This document shows positions 34,014 to 41,530 of a stretch of DNA of 64,000 bases, one piece after another. Every line of letters begins with the position of its first letter. The stretch's first letter is position 1. Origin of the DNA: Roseococcus pinisoli (GTDB taxonomy: Bacteria; Pseudomonadota; Alphaproteobacteria; Acetobacterales; Acetobacteraceae); the NCBI RefSeq assembly GCF_018413645.1, contig NZ_JAHCDA010000003.1, forward strand, positions 110,959 to 174,958. Reading direction: 5' to 3'. Both the position numbers and the translations under genes were made by a program. The notes beneath the pieces were generated by a model. That model made no database searches and had not been told where the DNA came from. It saw only the letters and a program-made list of their open reading frames with translations.

Positions 34014-34382
34014 TTAGTCTTCGTCTTCGCCCGCGTCGCCGTCTTCGCCCTCGTCCACACCGTGGAAGGCGGCGATGGCCTTCGCGGCCTTCGATACAGG
34101 GTCGAAGTGCATATTCGCGACGAGGTTCAGATTCAGCAGGCGCTCCTGCGTCTGCCCGTCCTTGCGGACCACCGCCCACTGGCCGTCCAGGATCTGGCTG
34201 ACCAGGTAGTTTCGGATCGAGCCGTTGCTCATGGTGGCCCGAAGCATGACCGGCTCCCCGTTGTTCTTGGCGATCTGCTTCTCGAAGATCACTTGCATCG
34301 GCGGCTTCCATTCGGAGAGGACCGTGACGCCTGGGAATGCTTGCTCGGCCGGCTTGGGCTGGGTGTGGATTTTGGCGACCAT
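34014..34382 (-). CDS. Hypothetical phage protein, acidic tail
   Basis: 122 residues, ATG at 34382 preceded by GAGGAGG. The C-terminal 15 residues are nearly all aspartate and glutamate. The FEKQIAKNNGEP and NYLVSQILDGQWAVVRKD segments suggest a small beta fold. No family recognised. Confidence 0.6.
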   Translation of the reverse strand: MVAKIHTQPKPAEQAFPGVTVLSEWKPPMQVIFEKQIAKNNGEPVMLRATMSNGSIRNYLVSQILDGQWAVVRKDGQTQERLLNLNLVANMHFDPVSKAAKAIAAFHGVDEGEDGDAGEDED

Positions 34383-34392
34383 GGCGGCCTCC

Positions 34393-34737
34393 TCAGTTCG
34401 AGTTGTGGGTAAGGAGCTGCCGCCAGTATTTGGCGAGCCGGCAGTAGCCCTTGTCATCGAGCGCTCGGGCCACAGCCAGCTCTCTGGGATAGAGCCTCCA
34501 GCCACGCTTCACCTTGGCGGCCAGGGGGCTGAGCGCCGGCGCATCGGGGGCCGTGAAACCCGCGTTATTGTGCGCCTTGGCCCTGTTGATCGTCTGTTCG
34601 TGTTGGGTCTGGGAGTCATGGAGGCGGCAGAGAGCGCGCTCGACGGCCCGATCATTGGAAAGCAGGAGCGAGTTAATCGTCTGCTTATTCCAAGACTGAC
34701 TGCCCGCTGCGTGGCGGGCGACAACTGCATGGTCCAT
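34393..34737 (-). CDS. Hypothetical phage protein, basic helical
   Basis: 114 residues. The frame is open to 34800, but the ATG at 34737 follows SD hairpin 8, which fixes the start. Basic, helical, histidine/asparagine-rich centre. No motif recognised. Confidence 0.55.
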   Translation of the reverse strand: MDHAVVARHAAGSQSWNKQTINSLLLSNDRAVERALCRLHDSQTQHEQTINRAKAHNNAGFTAPDAPALSPLAAKVKRGWRLYPRELAVARALDDKGYCRLAKYWRQLLTHNSN

Positions 34738-34742
34738 ACTTC

Positions 34743-34758
34743 GATCCCTCCTTGGATC
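34743..34758 (-). promoter_or_regulatory. SD hairpin 8 (CsrA-type site)
   Basis: GATCC-AAGGAG-GGATC, 5-bp stem. It decides the start at 34737. Confidence 0.78.
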
Positions 34759-34772
34759 TCCGTGACAACTAC

Positions 34773-34800
34773 AAACTATTCGGCACCTAGAAATTAGCAA
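34773..34800 (-). promoter_or_regulatory. Promoter candidate, TTGCTA-N16-TAGTTT
   Basis: In the AT-rich gap upstream of SD hairpin 8. Confidence 0.42.
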
Positions 34801-34819
34801 GTAAAAATCTATAATATTA

Positions 34820-35194
34820 CTAGATTTTTTCTACGTAATCCTTGCTGAGGTTATTGATGCTCGACAGGACGGTGTCTCGTAGCGTCACAGCATCGTCGTA
34901 ATGGACAGCCTCGCCGATCCAGGACGCCAATACGGCGTTGTCTGGGAGCGGCGCGCCGGAGGCGTTGGCTTCCTCAATCTCCGCTCGGGTGAGGTAGAGA
35001 ATGGCGAAGGTTCCGTTGCTCTCCAGGGCGTTGAATGCCTGCTCCTGTGGGTCTGCCTTCTCGACCCGCTCGACCATCTTCTCAATCAGCAGGTAGGCGT
35101 CCACGACCGCGAATTCGCTCATGTCGTTGGGGATTTGTAGGTCGTGGTGCCGCGCCAGCTTGAGCAGCAGCTTGATGGCGTCGAGATCGGTCAT
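34820..35194 (-). CDS. Hypothetical phage protein, paralogue A
   Basis: 124 residues, ATGA overlap with the upstream gene. It shares order and pattern with 35191-35580: an IPxxxSE/D segment, a LIE-x-M-V-E-R-V helix, a beta pair around GTFAILYLTR, then L-P-D/N and a C-terminal helix. The two arose by tandem duplication. Function unknown. Confidence 0.62.
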   Translation of the reverse strand: MTDLDAIKLLLKLARHHDLQIPNDMSEFAVVDAYLLIEKMVERVEKADPQEQAFNALESNGTFAILYLTRAEIEEANASGAPLPDNAVLASWIGEAVHYDDAVTLRDTVLSSINNLSKDYVEKI

Positions 35195-35580
35195 AGATCG
35201 TTTAGCCCCAGCTTCTCTCGGAGCACTTCGCGGATGCCTTCGAGGATGATTTCGGTGTATGTGCCGTTACCCTCGGCGACCTGCCCGACGATCTCATCGA
35301 TGTCCTCGTTCGAGGGCAGCTTGTGCTCCGGAATCTCCAGGTCTTCGGCCAGGCTCTGGCGCGTGACCTCCATGACTACGAAGCAGCCTTGCTCCTGCAT
35401 CACCCGGTAGACCTGCTTCATTGGCTCGGTCGCCTTCACGCGCTCGATCAGCGCCTGGACGCGGTTCAGCTTGTCGAGGTTGTCGCCGTACTCGATGTCG
35501 CTGATGCCCGTCGGGATGCCGTGGTGGACAACCTGGCTGAGCACCCACTCCAAGGCTTCTAGGTCCGGATTTTCGTTCAT
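35191..35580 (-). CDS. Hypothetical phage protein, paralogue B
   Basis: 129 residues, acidic; the partner of 34820-35194. Residues 40-95 (ALIERVKATEPMKQVYRVM then GCFVVMEVTRQSL) align with the other copy. No known family. Confidence 0.62.
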   Translation of the reverse strand: MNENPDLEALEWVLSQVVHHGIPTGISDIEYGDNLDKLNRVQALIERVKATEPMKQVYRVMQEQGCFVVMEVTRQSLAEDLEIPEHKLPSNEDIDEIVGQVAEGNGTYTEIILEGIREVLREKLGLNDL

Positions 35581-35588
35581 GGCTGCCC

Positions 35589-36011
35589 CTATGCCGCCAG
35601 CGCGTAGACGGAGGACGCGATCTTCCTCAGTACGGTCACGTGATCAGTGATGTGTGCGAAGATGCGGGGCGCTCGATGCGCCAGACCGGCCCGTCCGGTG
35701 CCTAGGCCACCTGCGGGGAGAACCACATCGCCACCAGCCTCGAGCTGCTCGCGAGCTTTGCCGAAGGCGCGGTCAATGTGGTGCGATACCTGTTGGAAGT
35801 CATCGTCGGTGAAGTAAGCCAGGTCATGCATGGCCGGCACCTTCTTGGTCGGAACCCCCAGCGAGTTCGGTTCGCGGCGTATGCACGCAGTGCCGCCCGT
35901 GCCGACGTGCACCAGATTGTCCCCGTAGATGAACAGGGCGCTTGGGTGCTTTCGACAGACGTCGATGTTGTAGAAGGTCGCATAGAGTAGGCGCCCGGGC
36001 TTCTGCTTCAT
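35589..36011 (-). CDS. Conserved phage protein with GDN and GGxGxG motifs (macro-domain-like?)
   Basis: 140 residues, ATG at 36011. I-Y-G-D-N-L-V-H-V-G-T-G-G near 28-40, E-P-N-S-L-G-V-P-T-K near 47-56, and V-V-L-P-A-G-G-L-G-T-G near 96-106 are conserved-looking glycine loops. The loop order recalls macro domains that bind ADP-ribose. That would fit the transferase/glycohydrolase pair nearby, but it is only an inference. Confidence 0.55.
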   Translation of the reverse strand: MKQKPGRLLYATFYNIDVCRKHPSALFIYGDNLVHVGTGGTACIRREPNSLGVPTKKVPAMHDLAYFTDDDFQQVSHHIDRAFGKAREQLEAGGDVVLPAGGLGTGRAGLAHRAPRIFAHITDHVTVLRKIASSVYALAA

Positions 36012-36012
36012 C

Positions 36013-36393
36013 TCAGATGAACTCCACCATCGTGTCTTCGGGGAGCAGCGCGGCCTGGGCCAACGCCTTCGCGAAGAGCTTCTTCGGGGGCGGCACCCAA
36101 TCGACGTTGCCGTCATAGGTGCCAGTGGCAGGGACAGGCCCGATCTGGGCCAGGAACTCGGCGTAGGTCACGACGATGATGCCGCGCTCTTTCGCCTCGC
36201 GGGCCTTCACAGTGTCGGCCCGGCTGGCGACCAGCATCTCGGTCGTCGCCTGCACGGATTTCTGAATGTTCCAGCCCAGCTTGGTTGCCTGCGAGATCAG
36301 GTCAGCACGCAGCACGACATCACCATTTGCGGTGACAGCCGGGCCGGTCAGGACAACATTGCTGATACGGGCAAAATGGCGACTTGGGTTCAT
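36013..36393 (-). CDS. Stand-alone BRCT-domain protein
   Basis: 126 residues. Residues 8-85 follow the BRCT layout: V-V-L-T-G-P strand, helix RADLISQATKLG, W-N-I-Q-K-S-V, T-E-M-L-V-A-S, K-A-R-E-A-K-E-R-G-I-I-V-V, Y-A-E-F-L. Such domains end bacterial NAD+-dependent ligases and bind DNA ends or phosphopeptides. No ligase is fused. It has an SD hairpin and promoter candidate. Confidence 0.78.
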   Translation of the reverse strand: MNPSRHFARISNVVLTGPAVTANGDVVLRADLISQATKLGWNIQKSVQATTEMLVASRADTVKAREAKERGIIVVTYAEFLAQIGPVPATGTYDGNVDWVPPPKKLFAKALAQAALLPEDTMVEFI

Positions 36394-36400
36394 CCTCAGT

Positions 36401-36414
36401 GCCCCTCCTTGGGC
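36401..36414 (-). promoter_or_regulatory. SD hairpin 9 (CsrA-type site)
   Basis: GCCC-AAGGAG-GGGC, 4-bp stem, before the ATG at 36393. Confidence 0.75.
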
Positions 36415-36428
36415 TCTTCGATGAGTCG

Positions 36429-36456
36429 ATCGTGCTTTGGCCTACCTGCGGTTCAA
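36429..36456 (-). promoter_or_regulatory. Promoter candidate, TTGAAC-N16-CACGAT
   Basis: The spacer has GCAGGTAGGC as in the promoter at 20498. An imperfect 10-bp inverted repeat (36441-36450 with 36465-36474) surrounds the -35 and could be an operator. Confidence 0.45.
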
Positions 36457-36487
36457 GGAAAAAGCGTAGGTAGGTTCAGGGTTTTTC

Positions 36488-36503
36488 GTGCACCTGGGTG
36501 CGC
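36488..36503. repeat. Dispersed 16-bp palindrome, copy 7
   Basis: GTGCACCTGGGTGCGC, one base off at the outer half, 6 bp past the thyX stop and about 30 bp upstream of the promoter candidate. Confidence 0.75.
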
Positions 36504-36509
36504 GGTTTT

Positions 36510-37451
36510 TCAGTCGGTGAGCTGCATCGCTGCCTTGAAGTCGGACCACTCGCGCTTCGACAGGCCGCTGTCGGCCTGCGTCACCTTCTCGCCGAGCATC
36601 TTGCGATGGACGACCTGCACCATCTGCGCGGAGAGCGTCACGGCGCCGAGGCGATAGTCGAGGAAGGCCCGGTGCGTCATCGGCACCCAGGTCTTCACGA
36701 GGTCGAGCAGGACGTCGGCGTAGACCCGGATCTCGTACTGCGCGTGGCTGTCGGCCCGCAGGGAGAGGAAGCCCAGCAGGTTGTGCAGGTCCACCTTCCA
36801 ATACCATTGGGTGTAGGTGTTCAGCGTCAGGTTCATACGGGCGAGCTCGCGGGCCAGCCCCGGCCGGCTGCGGTCGAGCGGTAGGCCGTGCTCGTCCTCA
36901 TTCAGCATCCACTCGTAGCTGCGATAATTCTGCTCGGCGTCGCGCAAGAGCAGGTGCTGCACATCCTCGGCCTGCTGCGGGTCGAGCACTTCGCCACGCC
37001 CCTGTCGGTTGGCGGTCGACTGGACTGCGAGCTGGGCCGACTCTGGGATGTAGAACTCCTTGTCCATGATCGAGTAGCGCGCCGACGCCTCGTTCACGTT
37101 CGCCGTGCGATGCCGAATCCACTGGCGCGCGACGAAGATCGGCATTTTGCAGTGCACCTTGATCTCGCACATCTCGAAGGGCGTGCTGTGGCGGTGGCGC
37201 ATCAGGTAACGGATCAGGCCCTCGTCCTCGGTGAGCGTCTTCGTGCCACGCCCGTAAGACACCCGAGCAGCCTGCACGATCGCGCTGTCATCGCCCATGT
37301 AGTCGACGAGGCGAACGAAGCCGTGATCGAGGACAGGTATCGCCCTATGCATCCACTCCTCGAGGGCGGACACGGTCGGCCGCAGGGTTGGACGGGCCTC
37401 CGACCTGGCCAGCACGATCTCGTTCTTCTGTTCGATGGTCAGGCCGCTCAT
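36510..37451 (-). CDS. thyX: Flavin-dependent thymidylate synthase
   Basis: 313 residues. [10 protein letters not shown] near 83-92 is the ThyX signature (R-H-R-x7-S-type), followed by [17 protein letters not shown] near 110-126, with the FAD and dUMP residues. It makes dTMP using FAD and methylene-tetrahydrofolate, supplying phage replication. It overlaps the upstream gene as ATGA. Longer than many ThyX (about 220-250) because of inserts around 130-190. Confidence 0.92.
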   Translation of the reverse strand: MSGLTIEQKNEIVLARSEARPTLRPTVSALEEWMHRAIPVLDHGFVRLVDYMGDDSAIVQAARVSYGRGTKTLTEDEGLIRYLMRHRHSTPFEMCEIKVHCKMPIFVARQWIRHRTANVNEASARYSIMDKEFYIPESAQLAVQSTANRQGRGEVLDPQQAEDVQHLLLRDAEQNYRSYEWMLNEDEHGLPLDRSRPGLARELARMNLTLNTYTQWYWKVDLHNLLGFLSLRADSHAQYEIRVYADVLLDLVKTWVPMTHRAFLDYRLGAVTLSAQMVQVVHRKMLGEKVTQADSGLSKREWSDFKAAMQLTD

Positions 37452-37957
37452 GCCGCGATCTCCACCGCCTTGGCTCGCGACTTGCGGGGCGCCTTGAGGC
37501 CGAGCTTGAACGTCTTATTCAGCTTCATGGCGACGTCTCGGGCCGTCGGCTTTCCCTTGAGATGCCCGTACCCACAGTCCTGGAAGTGGGCATTCCACGC
37601 GATCGAGTCGATGCCGAAGAACGCGGCGTCGGTGACGCCGGGCGCGAAGCTCGTCTGCCCCTTGATCTTGATGCCGAAGTCGCTTCCGGGGTTTGCCTTC
37701 ACCACGGCGTTGAAGTGGGCGACGCTCTTGATCAGGATGTCGTCCGGGCCGGTCATACGCAGGCCGCGCTTCATCAGAACGGGGTCGAGCGCTCCGTAGC
37801 CGATGGCGCAAACGGTCGTGCCACAGGCATGCGTACCGACGCCTTCACCGGCGGTCGCATATGTGTCGAGGTCGATCTTCCACCCCTGCGGCAGGGCAAA
37901 AAGCACCTCCGCGAGTCGGGTCAGGTTCGGGATATTGGGGGTCAACGCTTTGGTCAT
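37448..37957 (-). CDS. Hypothetical phage protein
   Basis: 169 residues. Two ATGs compete: 37963 is only three bases from AAGGAGG, while 37957 is nine bases away, so 37957 is preferred. It carries a [16 protein letters not shown] patch (two cysteines and a histidine) and a basic C-terminus. No family recognised. Coupled to thyX. Confidence 0.6.
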   Translation of the reverse strand: MTKALTPNIPNLTRLAEVLFALPQGWKIDLDTYATAGEGVGTHACGTTVCAIGYGALDPVLMKRGLRMTGPDDILIKSVAHFNAVVKANPGSDFGIKIKGQTSFAPGVTDAAFFGIDSIAWNAHFQDCGYGHLKGKPTARDVAMKLNKTFKLGLKAPRKSRAKAVEIAA

Positions 37958-37963
37958 GGTCAT

Positions 37964-37977
37964 GCTCCTCCTTGAGC
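37964..37977 (-). promoter_or_regulatory. SD hairpin 10 (CsrA-type site)
   Basis: GCTC-AAGGAG-GAGC, 4-bp stem. The inner T-A pair replaces the C-G of most copies while pairing is kept. Confidence 0.77.
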
Positions 37978-37985
37978 GTGGGAAA

Positions 37986-38183
37986 TCAGGCGTTCAGCTT
38001 CTCGCAGAGCGCGTCGATGCCGGCGGTGTCGAGCGAGATAACCTCACCACCATCCGTAGCGATGTGGTGGATCTCGTTAGAGCGGTTGTCCGGCTCGCCC
38101 ATACCCTTCTCCTGGTAGAAGCGAAGGGCCGCGAGAATGGTGGCATGTTCGACCTGATCGGCCGTGAAGGTGATCTTGGCCAT
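37986..38183 (-). CDS. Small hypothetical phage protein
   Basis: 65 residues, ATG overlapping the upstream stop (TGATG). Acidic, helical then beta. No motif recognised. Confidence 0.58.
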   Translation of the reverse strand: MAKITFTADQVEHATILAALRFYQEKGMGEPDNRSNEIHHIATDGGEVISLDTAGIDALCEKLNA

Positions 38184-38455
38184 CAGGCGGCGACCGAGCG
38201 GCGGCCGGCCACGAGCTTCAGGTACGAGGCCCCGTTCTCGATGATGCTGAACACGTGCGTCCGCTCGAGATCGAGGGCGATCCAGTAACTGCACTGGCGT
38301 GCATGTTCCTCGTCGCGCGGGAAATCGCGGGGGTCGGTGCCGCGCACCAGATCGGTTGGCTTGCGCGCGAGAAGTGCGGTGCGGATGGCTTCCGGGAGAT
38401 CGTCGAACTGGACGTCATAGCCGATGGCAACGCCGCCTTGGCGGATGGTTCGCAT
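38183..38455 (-). CDS. Small hypothetical phage protein
   Basis: 90 residues. Contains DLPEAIRTALLARKP and a HARQCSYWIALDLERTHVFSI beta segment. No family recognised. Its start is set by SD hairpin 11. Confidence 0.6.
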   Translation of the reverse strand: MRTIRQGGVAIGYDVQFDDLPEAIRTALLARKPTDLVRGTDPRDFPRDEEHARQCSYWIALDLERTHVFSIIENGASYLKLVAGRRSVAA

Positions 38456-38457
38456 GA

Positions 38458-38475
38458 ATGCTCCTCCTTGAGCAT
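38458..38475 (-). promoter_or_regulatory. SD hairpin 11 (CsrA-type site)
   Basis: ATGCTC-AAGGAG-GAGCAT, 6-bp perfect stem, two bases before the ATG at 38455. It shares the CTC/GAG core with hairpin 10 but extends two pairs further. Confidence 0.8.
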
Positions 38476-38488
38476 GTTGAGTTCAGAG

Positions 38489-38953
38489 CTAGTCCTTGAT
38501 CTGATCGTAAATCCGGCTGGCCACCTCCTTGCGGAACTTCCAGGGGGCGGCGTCGGACAGCCTAACTGCCCGGATTGCCCAGGCCGTGCAGGCCGCGTCG
38601 CTGACGACGTAGAGGTACTGAACGCCCTTTAGTTCGAAGGGCCGGCCAACCAGCTCCATGGCTTGGGGCTGAAGGCGGTACTGCCCGGCAATCTGCTGAA
38701 CGACCAGCTTTGCGGCGGTGAGCTTCTCTTGCGCGGCCATCTCGGCGGCCATGCTGATAGCGCCCTGAGCGGCCAGGAGCTTCTCCACCAGCGTCTCGAC
38801 GGTCGCGGAATGCCGCGCCAAGAGGCGGTTCAAGACCAGCTTGGGGTTTAGGGAGAACTCTTCGCCGGCTTCTGCGGCAGCGACTTGAATGCCCGTGCCG
38901 GAGAGAATGTACTCGGCGGCGGAGCTCAGCGCGCTATTCAGATCTTGGCTCAT
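38489..38953 (-). CDS. Hypothetical helical phage protein
   Basis: 154 residues, alanine/leucine-rich helical centre (about 45-100), possible coiled coil. No family recognised. Has SD hairpin 12 and a promoter candidate. Confidence 0.6.
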   Translation of the reverse strand: MSQDLNSALSSAAEYILSGTGIQVAAAEAGEEFSLNPKLVLNRLLARHSATVETLVEKLLAAQGAISMAAEMAAQEKLTAAKLVVQQIAGQYRLQPQAMELVGRPFELKGVQYLYVVSDAACTAWAIRAVRLSDAAPWKFRKEVASRIYDQIKD

Positions 38954-38959
38954 TGCGAA

Positions 38960-38975
38960 GGCCCCTCCTTGGGCC
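38960..38975 (-). promoter_or_regulatory. SD hairpin 12 (CsrA-type site)
   Basis: GGCCC-AAGGAG-GGGCC, 5-bp stem, before the ATG at 38953. Confidence 0.78.
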
Positions 38976-38992
38976 AGTCGTCTTGTACCCAG

Positions 38993-39940
38993 CTACTGTG
39001 CTGGTTGCCGCGCATGTGTCAAAGGGGAATTCTTAGAATTTTCTCCTAAGTGTGAAGAAAGTTCGAATAACTCGCTTCCCAGAGCGAGCAACCTATCTCG
39101 GTCCCAAAGGCGATCGACCCACTTCTTTGGTATGCCTCCCAGGCCGTATTTCGCGCCTGCGATCTGGCCGGTAATGGCGCCGACAGAATCCGCGTCATCT
39201 CCGAGGTTCACTGCCAACAGAATCGCTTCCTCGAAGGTTTTCGTGCCTTGGACGCACCACAAGGCAGCTTCCAGGGTATCGACGACATAACCACCCGATT
39301 TAACTTCATCACGTGCGAGAGGCTCTCTTCGACCCCTGAACATCTCGAGCAATCGGGCATCTCGTACCCAAGGAGGGCAGCGGAACTGTCGTCCCGCGAT
39401 GGTATCGGACAAGAGCCGGCCTAGCAGCATCGCGCATTGGCCAGCCAACCGGCCGTCGTGGGTGGCGTCGCTCTGCTCGCGAGACACCTTCACTGCCATC
39501 TTGGCATCAAGATTCCACACGATCGCTGCGGGGGCCAAACGCATGATGCCGCCATTGCCTTCGCCCTGGCCGGCCTCACCGTGAAGAGCCGCCGAGGTCT
39601 TGCCCCGTTCGAAGCGACGCAAGGCGCTTGCCGTGGTGTTGCCAATGTCGAAGCAGTGGCCGGTGCTGCTGTTCATGCCCTTGCGCCACCAGCGAACGAA
39701 ACGGCGCAGCAGGTCATCCTGGTCGAGGTACGGATCAACCAGCAAACTTTCTGCGAGGCAGATTGCCATGCTGGTGTCGTCGGTCCACTGGCCTGGCTTC
39801 AGCTTGAAGGGGCCGCCTCCGACCATGTCGGTCATGGGAGGGAACGAATCACGAGCGAGGAATTCTACGGTGGTGCCGACAGCGTCTCCGACAGCCAGGC
39901 CGATGAAGCACCCCAACGCCCCATCCTTGGGCGTGATCAT
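38993..39940 (-). CDS. ADP-ribosylglycohydrolase (DraG/ARH type)
   Basis: 315 residues. W-T-D-D-T-S-M at 52-58, G-N-G-G-I-M-R at 129-135 and N-L-G-D-D-A-D-S-V-G at 245-254 are the metal- and substrate-binding motifs of the DraG/ARH family, which removes ADP-ribose from arginine or other residues. It is encoded beside an ADP-ribosyltransferase (40109-41005) in the same operon, so the phage can add and remove the mark. A GGA-loop hairpin covers codons 3-9. Confidence 0.9.
   Translation of the reverse strand: MITPKDGALGCFIGLAVGDAVGTTVEFLARDSFPPMTDMVGGGPFKLKPGQWTDDTSMAICLAESLLVDPYLDQDDLLRRFVRWWRKGMNSSTGHCFDIGNTTASALRRFERGKTSAALHGEAGQGEGNGGIMRLAPAAIVWNLDAKMAVKVSREQSDATHDGRLAGQCAMLLGRLLSDTIAGRQFRCPPWVRDARLLEMFRGRREPLARDEVKSGGYVVDTLEAALWCVQGTKTFEEAILLAVNLGDDADSVGAITGQIAGAKYGLGGIPKKWVDRLWDRDRLLALGSELFELSSHLGENSKNSPLTHARQPAQ
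38995..39022 (-). promoter_or_regulatory. Promoter candidate, TTGACA-N16-CACAGT
   Basis: Perfect TTGACA inside the last codons of the glycohydrolase gene, upstream of SD hairpin 12. Confidence 0.42.
39916..39934 (-). promoter_or_regulatory. GGA-loop hairpin in early codons of the glycohydrolase (variant)
   Basis: ACGCCC-AAGGATG-GGGCGT: 6-bp stem with a C-G closing pair and AAGGA in a 7-base loop, just inside the coding region, a place where CsrA sites also occur. It differs from the family (7-base loop, not the ribosome site), so it is tentative. Confidence 0.35.
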
Positions 39941-39943
39941 GGG

Positions 39944-40099
39944 CTAAGCCTTGGGCTTGGTATCGGGTTCGACTTCTTCGTCGAGCAGCTCGACGTCATC
40001 GTCGTTCCAGCCGAACCGGTTGGTGGGTTCTTTCGGCTGGAGGCTCTTCGGGAGCCCGGTGTCGATCGGGGGGATCGACTTCTTGGTTAGGGTTTGCAT
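39944..40099 (-). CDS. Small acidic phage protein
   Basis: 51 residues, read directly from the sequence: ATG at 40099, TAG at 39944. Proline-rich start, then a W-N-D-D-D-V-E-L-L-D-E-E acidic stretch. It fills the gap between transferase and glycohydrolase. GGAGG lies 13 bases before the ATG, rather far. Function unknown. Confidence 0.5.
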   Translation of the reverse strand: MQTLTKKSIPPIDTGLPKSLQPKEPTNRFGWNDDDVELLDEEVEPDTKPKA

Positions 40100-40108
40100 G
40101 TGACTAAC

Positions 40109-41005
40109 CTATGCCTCCGACCTGCGGTGTCCAATGAAATCCGCCTTGATGCTGTAGATTTTCCTTCCGAAATCGTCGGTGGTCTCTTCTACGGATTTCA
40201 GACGAAAAGCAGCTCCCCGGGGCATGAGGAACTCCCCCTCATACTGGTCATGCATCAGATGACCCTTGGTCCCTTTTGGAAGCTCGAACTGCAGAATGAG
40301 CTGATGCTCCTTCTCCTTGGAAAAACTGACGGCGACCTCTTTGTTCCACGTCACGGACGTGTAGCCCTTGTCGCTTAGGATTTTCGATTTTCCGGCCTTC
40401 AGATCCTTCAGGTAGCGGTCGGGATTCGTGGTCCCGATCCCTCGGTACATCGTCATACTTGCAGGTAGCTCACCCTCCGCAGCGGCGGCATCCACCTGCT
40501 TAATTTTGGCTTTTATCGACTCGCTCACCGCCTTGTCCTTGCGGAAATGGTCGTTCATCGCGTCGTAAGAGGCCCCCTGATAGGCCAGGACAGCAGTCGC
40601 CTGTTCCTTCGAGAGCCTGTGCTGCCTAGCGTAATGGGACATCAGCCCGTTGGCGAAGCTGGGGTTGGCCTGGTCTATCTCGATGCGCTCGGGGCGGCCT
40701 TTGGCGTCCAGCCCTTTGGCCTTCCACAGCGCTGTCCTGGCCTCCTCATCGGACGGGGCCTCCTTCTGCTCGTTCCACGGTTTGCTCGACTCCCCGTACC
40801 GATGGAGCGCATCCAGGGTCACGTCCTGGCTCCCGGTCAGCTCCGTCGGCGTGTGTGCAACATGCTTGGTTGGCGAGGGCTTCGTGAAGGTCACCTTCGC
40901 CCCGGATTTATCTTTGGCGAAGGTCGTGGACGCTTCATCAGCCGAACTGAAGCGCCCGAACTCGTCACGGTAAGGGTTGTTCTTGCGGAGCCAGAAATAG
41001 TTCAC
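40109..41005 (-). CDS. Mono-ADP-ribosyltransferase (R-S-E class)
   Basis: 298 residues from a GTG at 41005. M-Y-R-G-I-G (R188), the G-Y-T-S-V-T strand (216-219) and Y-E-G-E-F-L-M-P-R-G (E256 and E258, the E-x-E pair) are the catalytic triad regions of VIP2/C3-like transferases that modify arginine or similar residues with NAD+. The N-terminus has R-D-E-F-G-R-F (13-19), also in the protein at 12024-12605. It may modify host proteins early in infection like T4 Alt/ModA; the target is unknown. Confidence 0.8.
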   Translation of the reverse strand: MNYFWLRKNNPYRDEFGRFSSADEASTTFAKDKSGAKVTFTKPSPTKHVAHTPTELTGSQDVTLDALHRYGESSKPWNEQKEAPSDEEARTALWKAKGLDAKGRPERIEIDQANPSFANGLMSHYARQHRLSKEQATAVLAYQGASYDAMNDHFRKDKAVSESIKAKIKQVDAAAAEGELPASMTMYRGIGTTNPDRYLKDLKAGKSKILSDKGYTSVTWNKEVAVSFSKEKEHQLILQFELPKGTKGHLMHDQYEGEFLMPRGAAFRLKSVEETTDDFGRKIYSIKADFIGHRRSEA

Positions 41006-41015
41006 CTAGACGCCC

Positions 41016-41201
41016 TCACTCGTGGAGCATCCGATATACCGGTCGCCTTGCCTCGTGGTGGGCGGCAAGCTCCCGCCGGGCGGCTTCCAGAACCTCGACC
41101 TCTCTTGGGTCGAGGATGCTCTCGTGCCGGCGGGCAATCAGGTAGAGATCGTCGGCTCGCATGTCGGGGCTTCCGAATACGAGAGGGCGTTCCTTGCTCA
41201 T
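41016..41201 (-). CDS. Small hypothetical phage protein
   Basis: 61 residues, ATG with CGGAG nine bases upstream; helical, charged. It is the first gene of the ADP-ribosylation operon and stops 11 bp before the transferase start. No family recognised. Confidence 0.55.
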   Translation of the reverse strand: MSKERPLVFGSPDMRADDLYLIARRHESILDPREVEVLEAARRELAAHHEARRPVYRMLHE

Positions 41202-41295
41202 GGCCGAACTCCGGTAGAGCCCTTATGCTAAGGAAACGGAGCTTGGTGGGGCGGGTGCCTGGCCGGGCGTGGGTGGTAGTGGAGCCGGAAGCGGT

Positions 41296-41529
41296 ATGTC
41301 GGACCTAGACGAGATCAAAAACCTGCCGTTTGAAGAGGCCCTGAGCCAGCTCGAGGGCATCGTTAAGTCTCTTGAAGGCGGCAAAAGCACCCTGGCTCAA
41401 GCCATCGGCGAATATGAGCGAGGCACCGCACTGCGTCGGCACTGCGAGGCCAAGCTGGCGGAAGCGGAGGCCAAGGTGCAGGCGGTTGTCGAAGGTGCCG
41501 GCGGCCTCTCGCTTCGAGACGTCGAATAG
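41296..41529 (+). CDS. xseB: Exodeoxyribonuclease VII small subunit
   Basis: 77 residues. F-E-E-A-L-S-Q-L-E-G-I-V-K-S-L-E-G-G near 12-29 and the following L-x3-I-x-E-Y-E-R-G helix are diagnostic of XseB, a two-helix protein. It normally binds XseA to make ExoVII, a single-strand exonuclease. No xseA is present, and the gene is on the strand opposite to its neighbours, ending 1 bp before the convergent gene. It may titrate or retarget host XseA. Confidence 0.88.
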   Translation: MSDLDEIKNLPFEEALSQLEGIVKSLEGGKSTLAQAIGEYERGTALRRHCEAKLAEAEAKVQAVVEGAGGLSLRDVE

Positions 41530-41530
41530 G

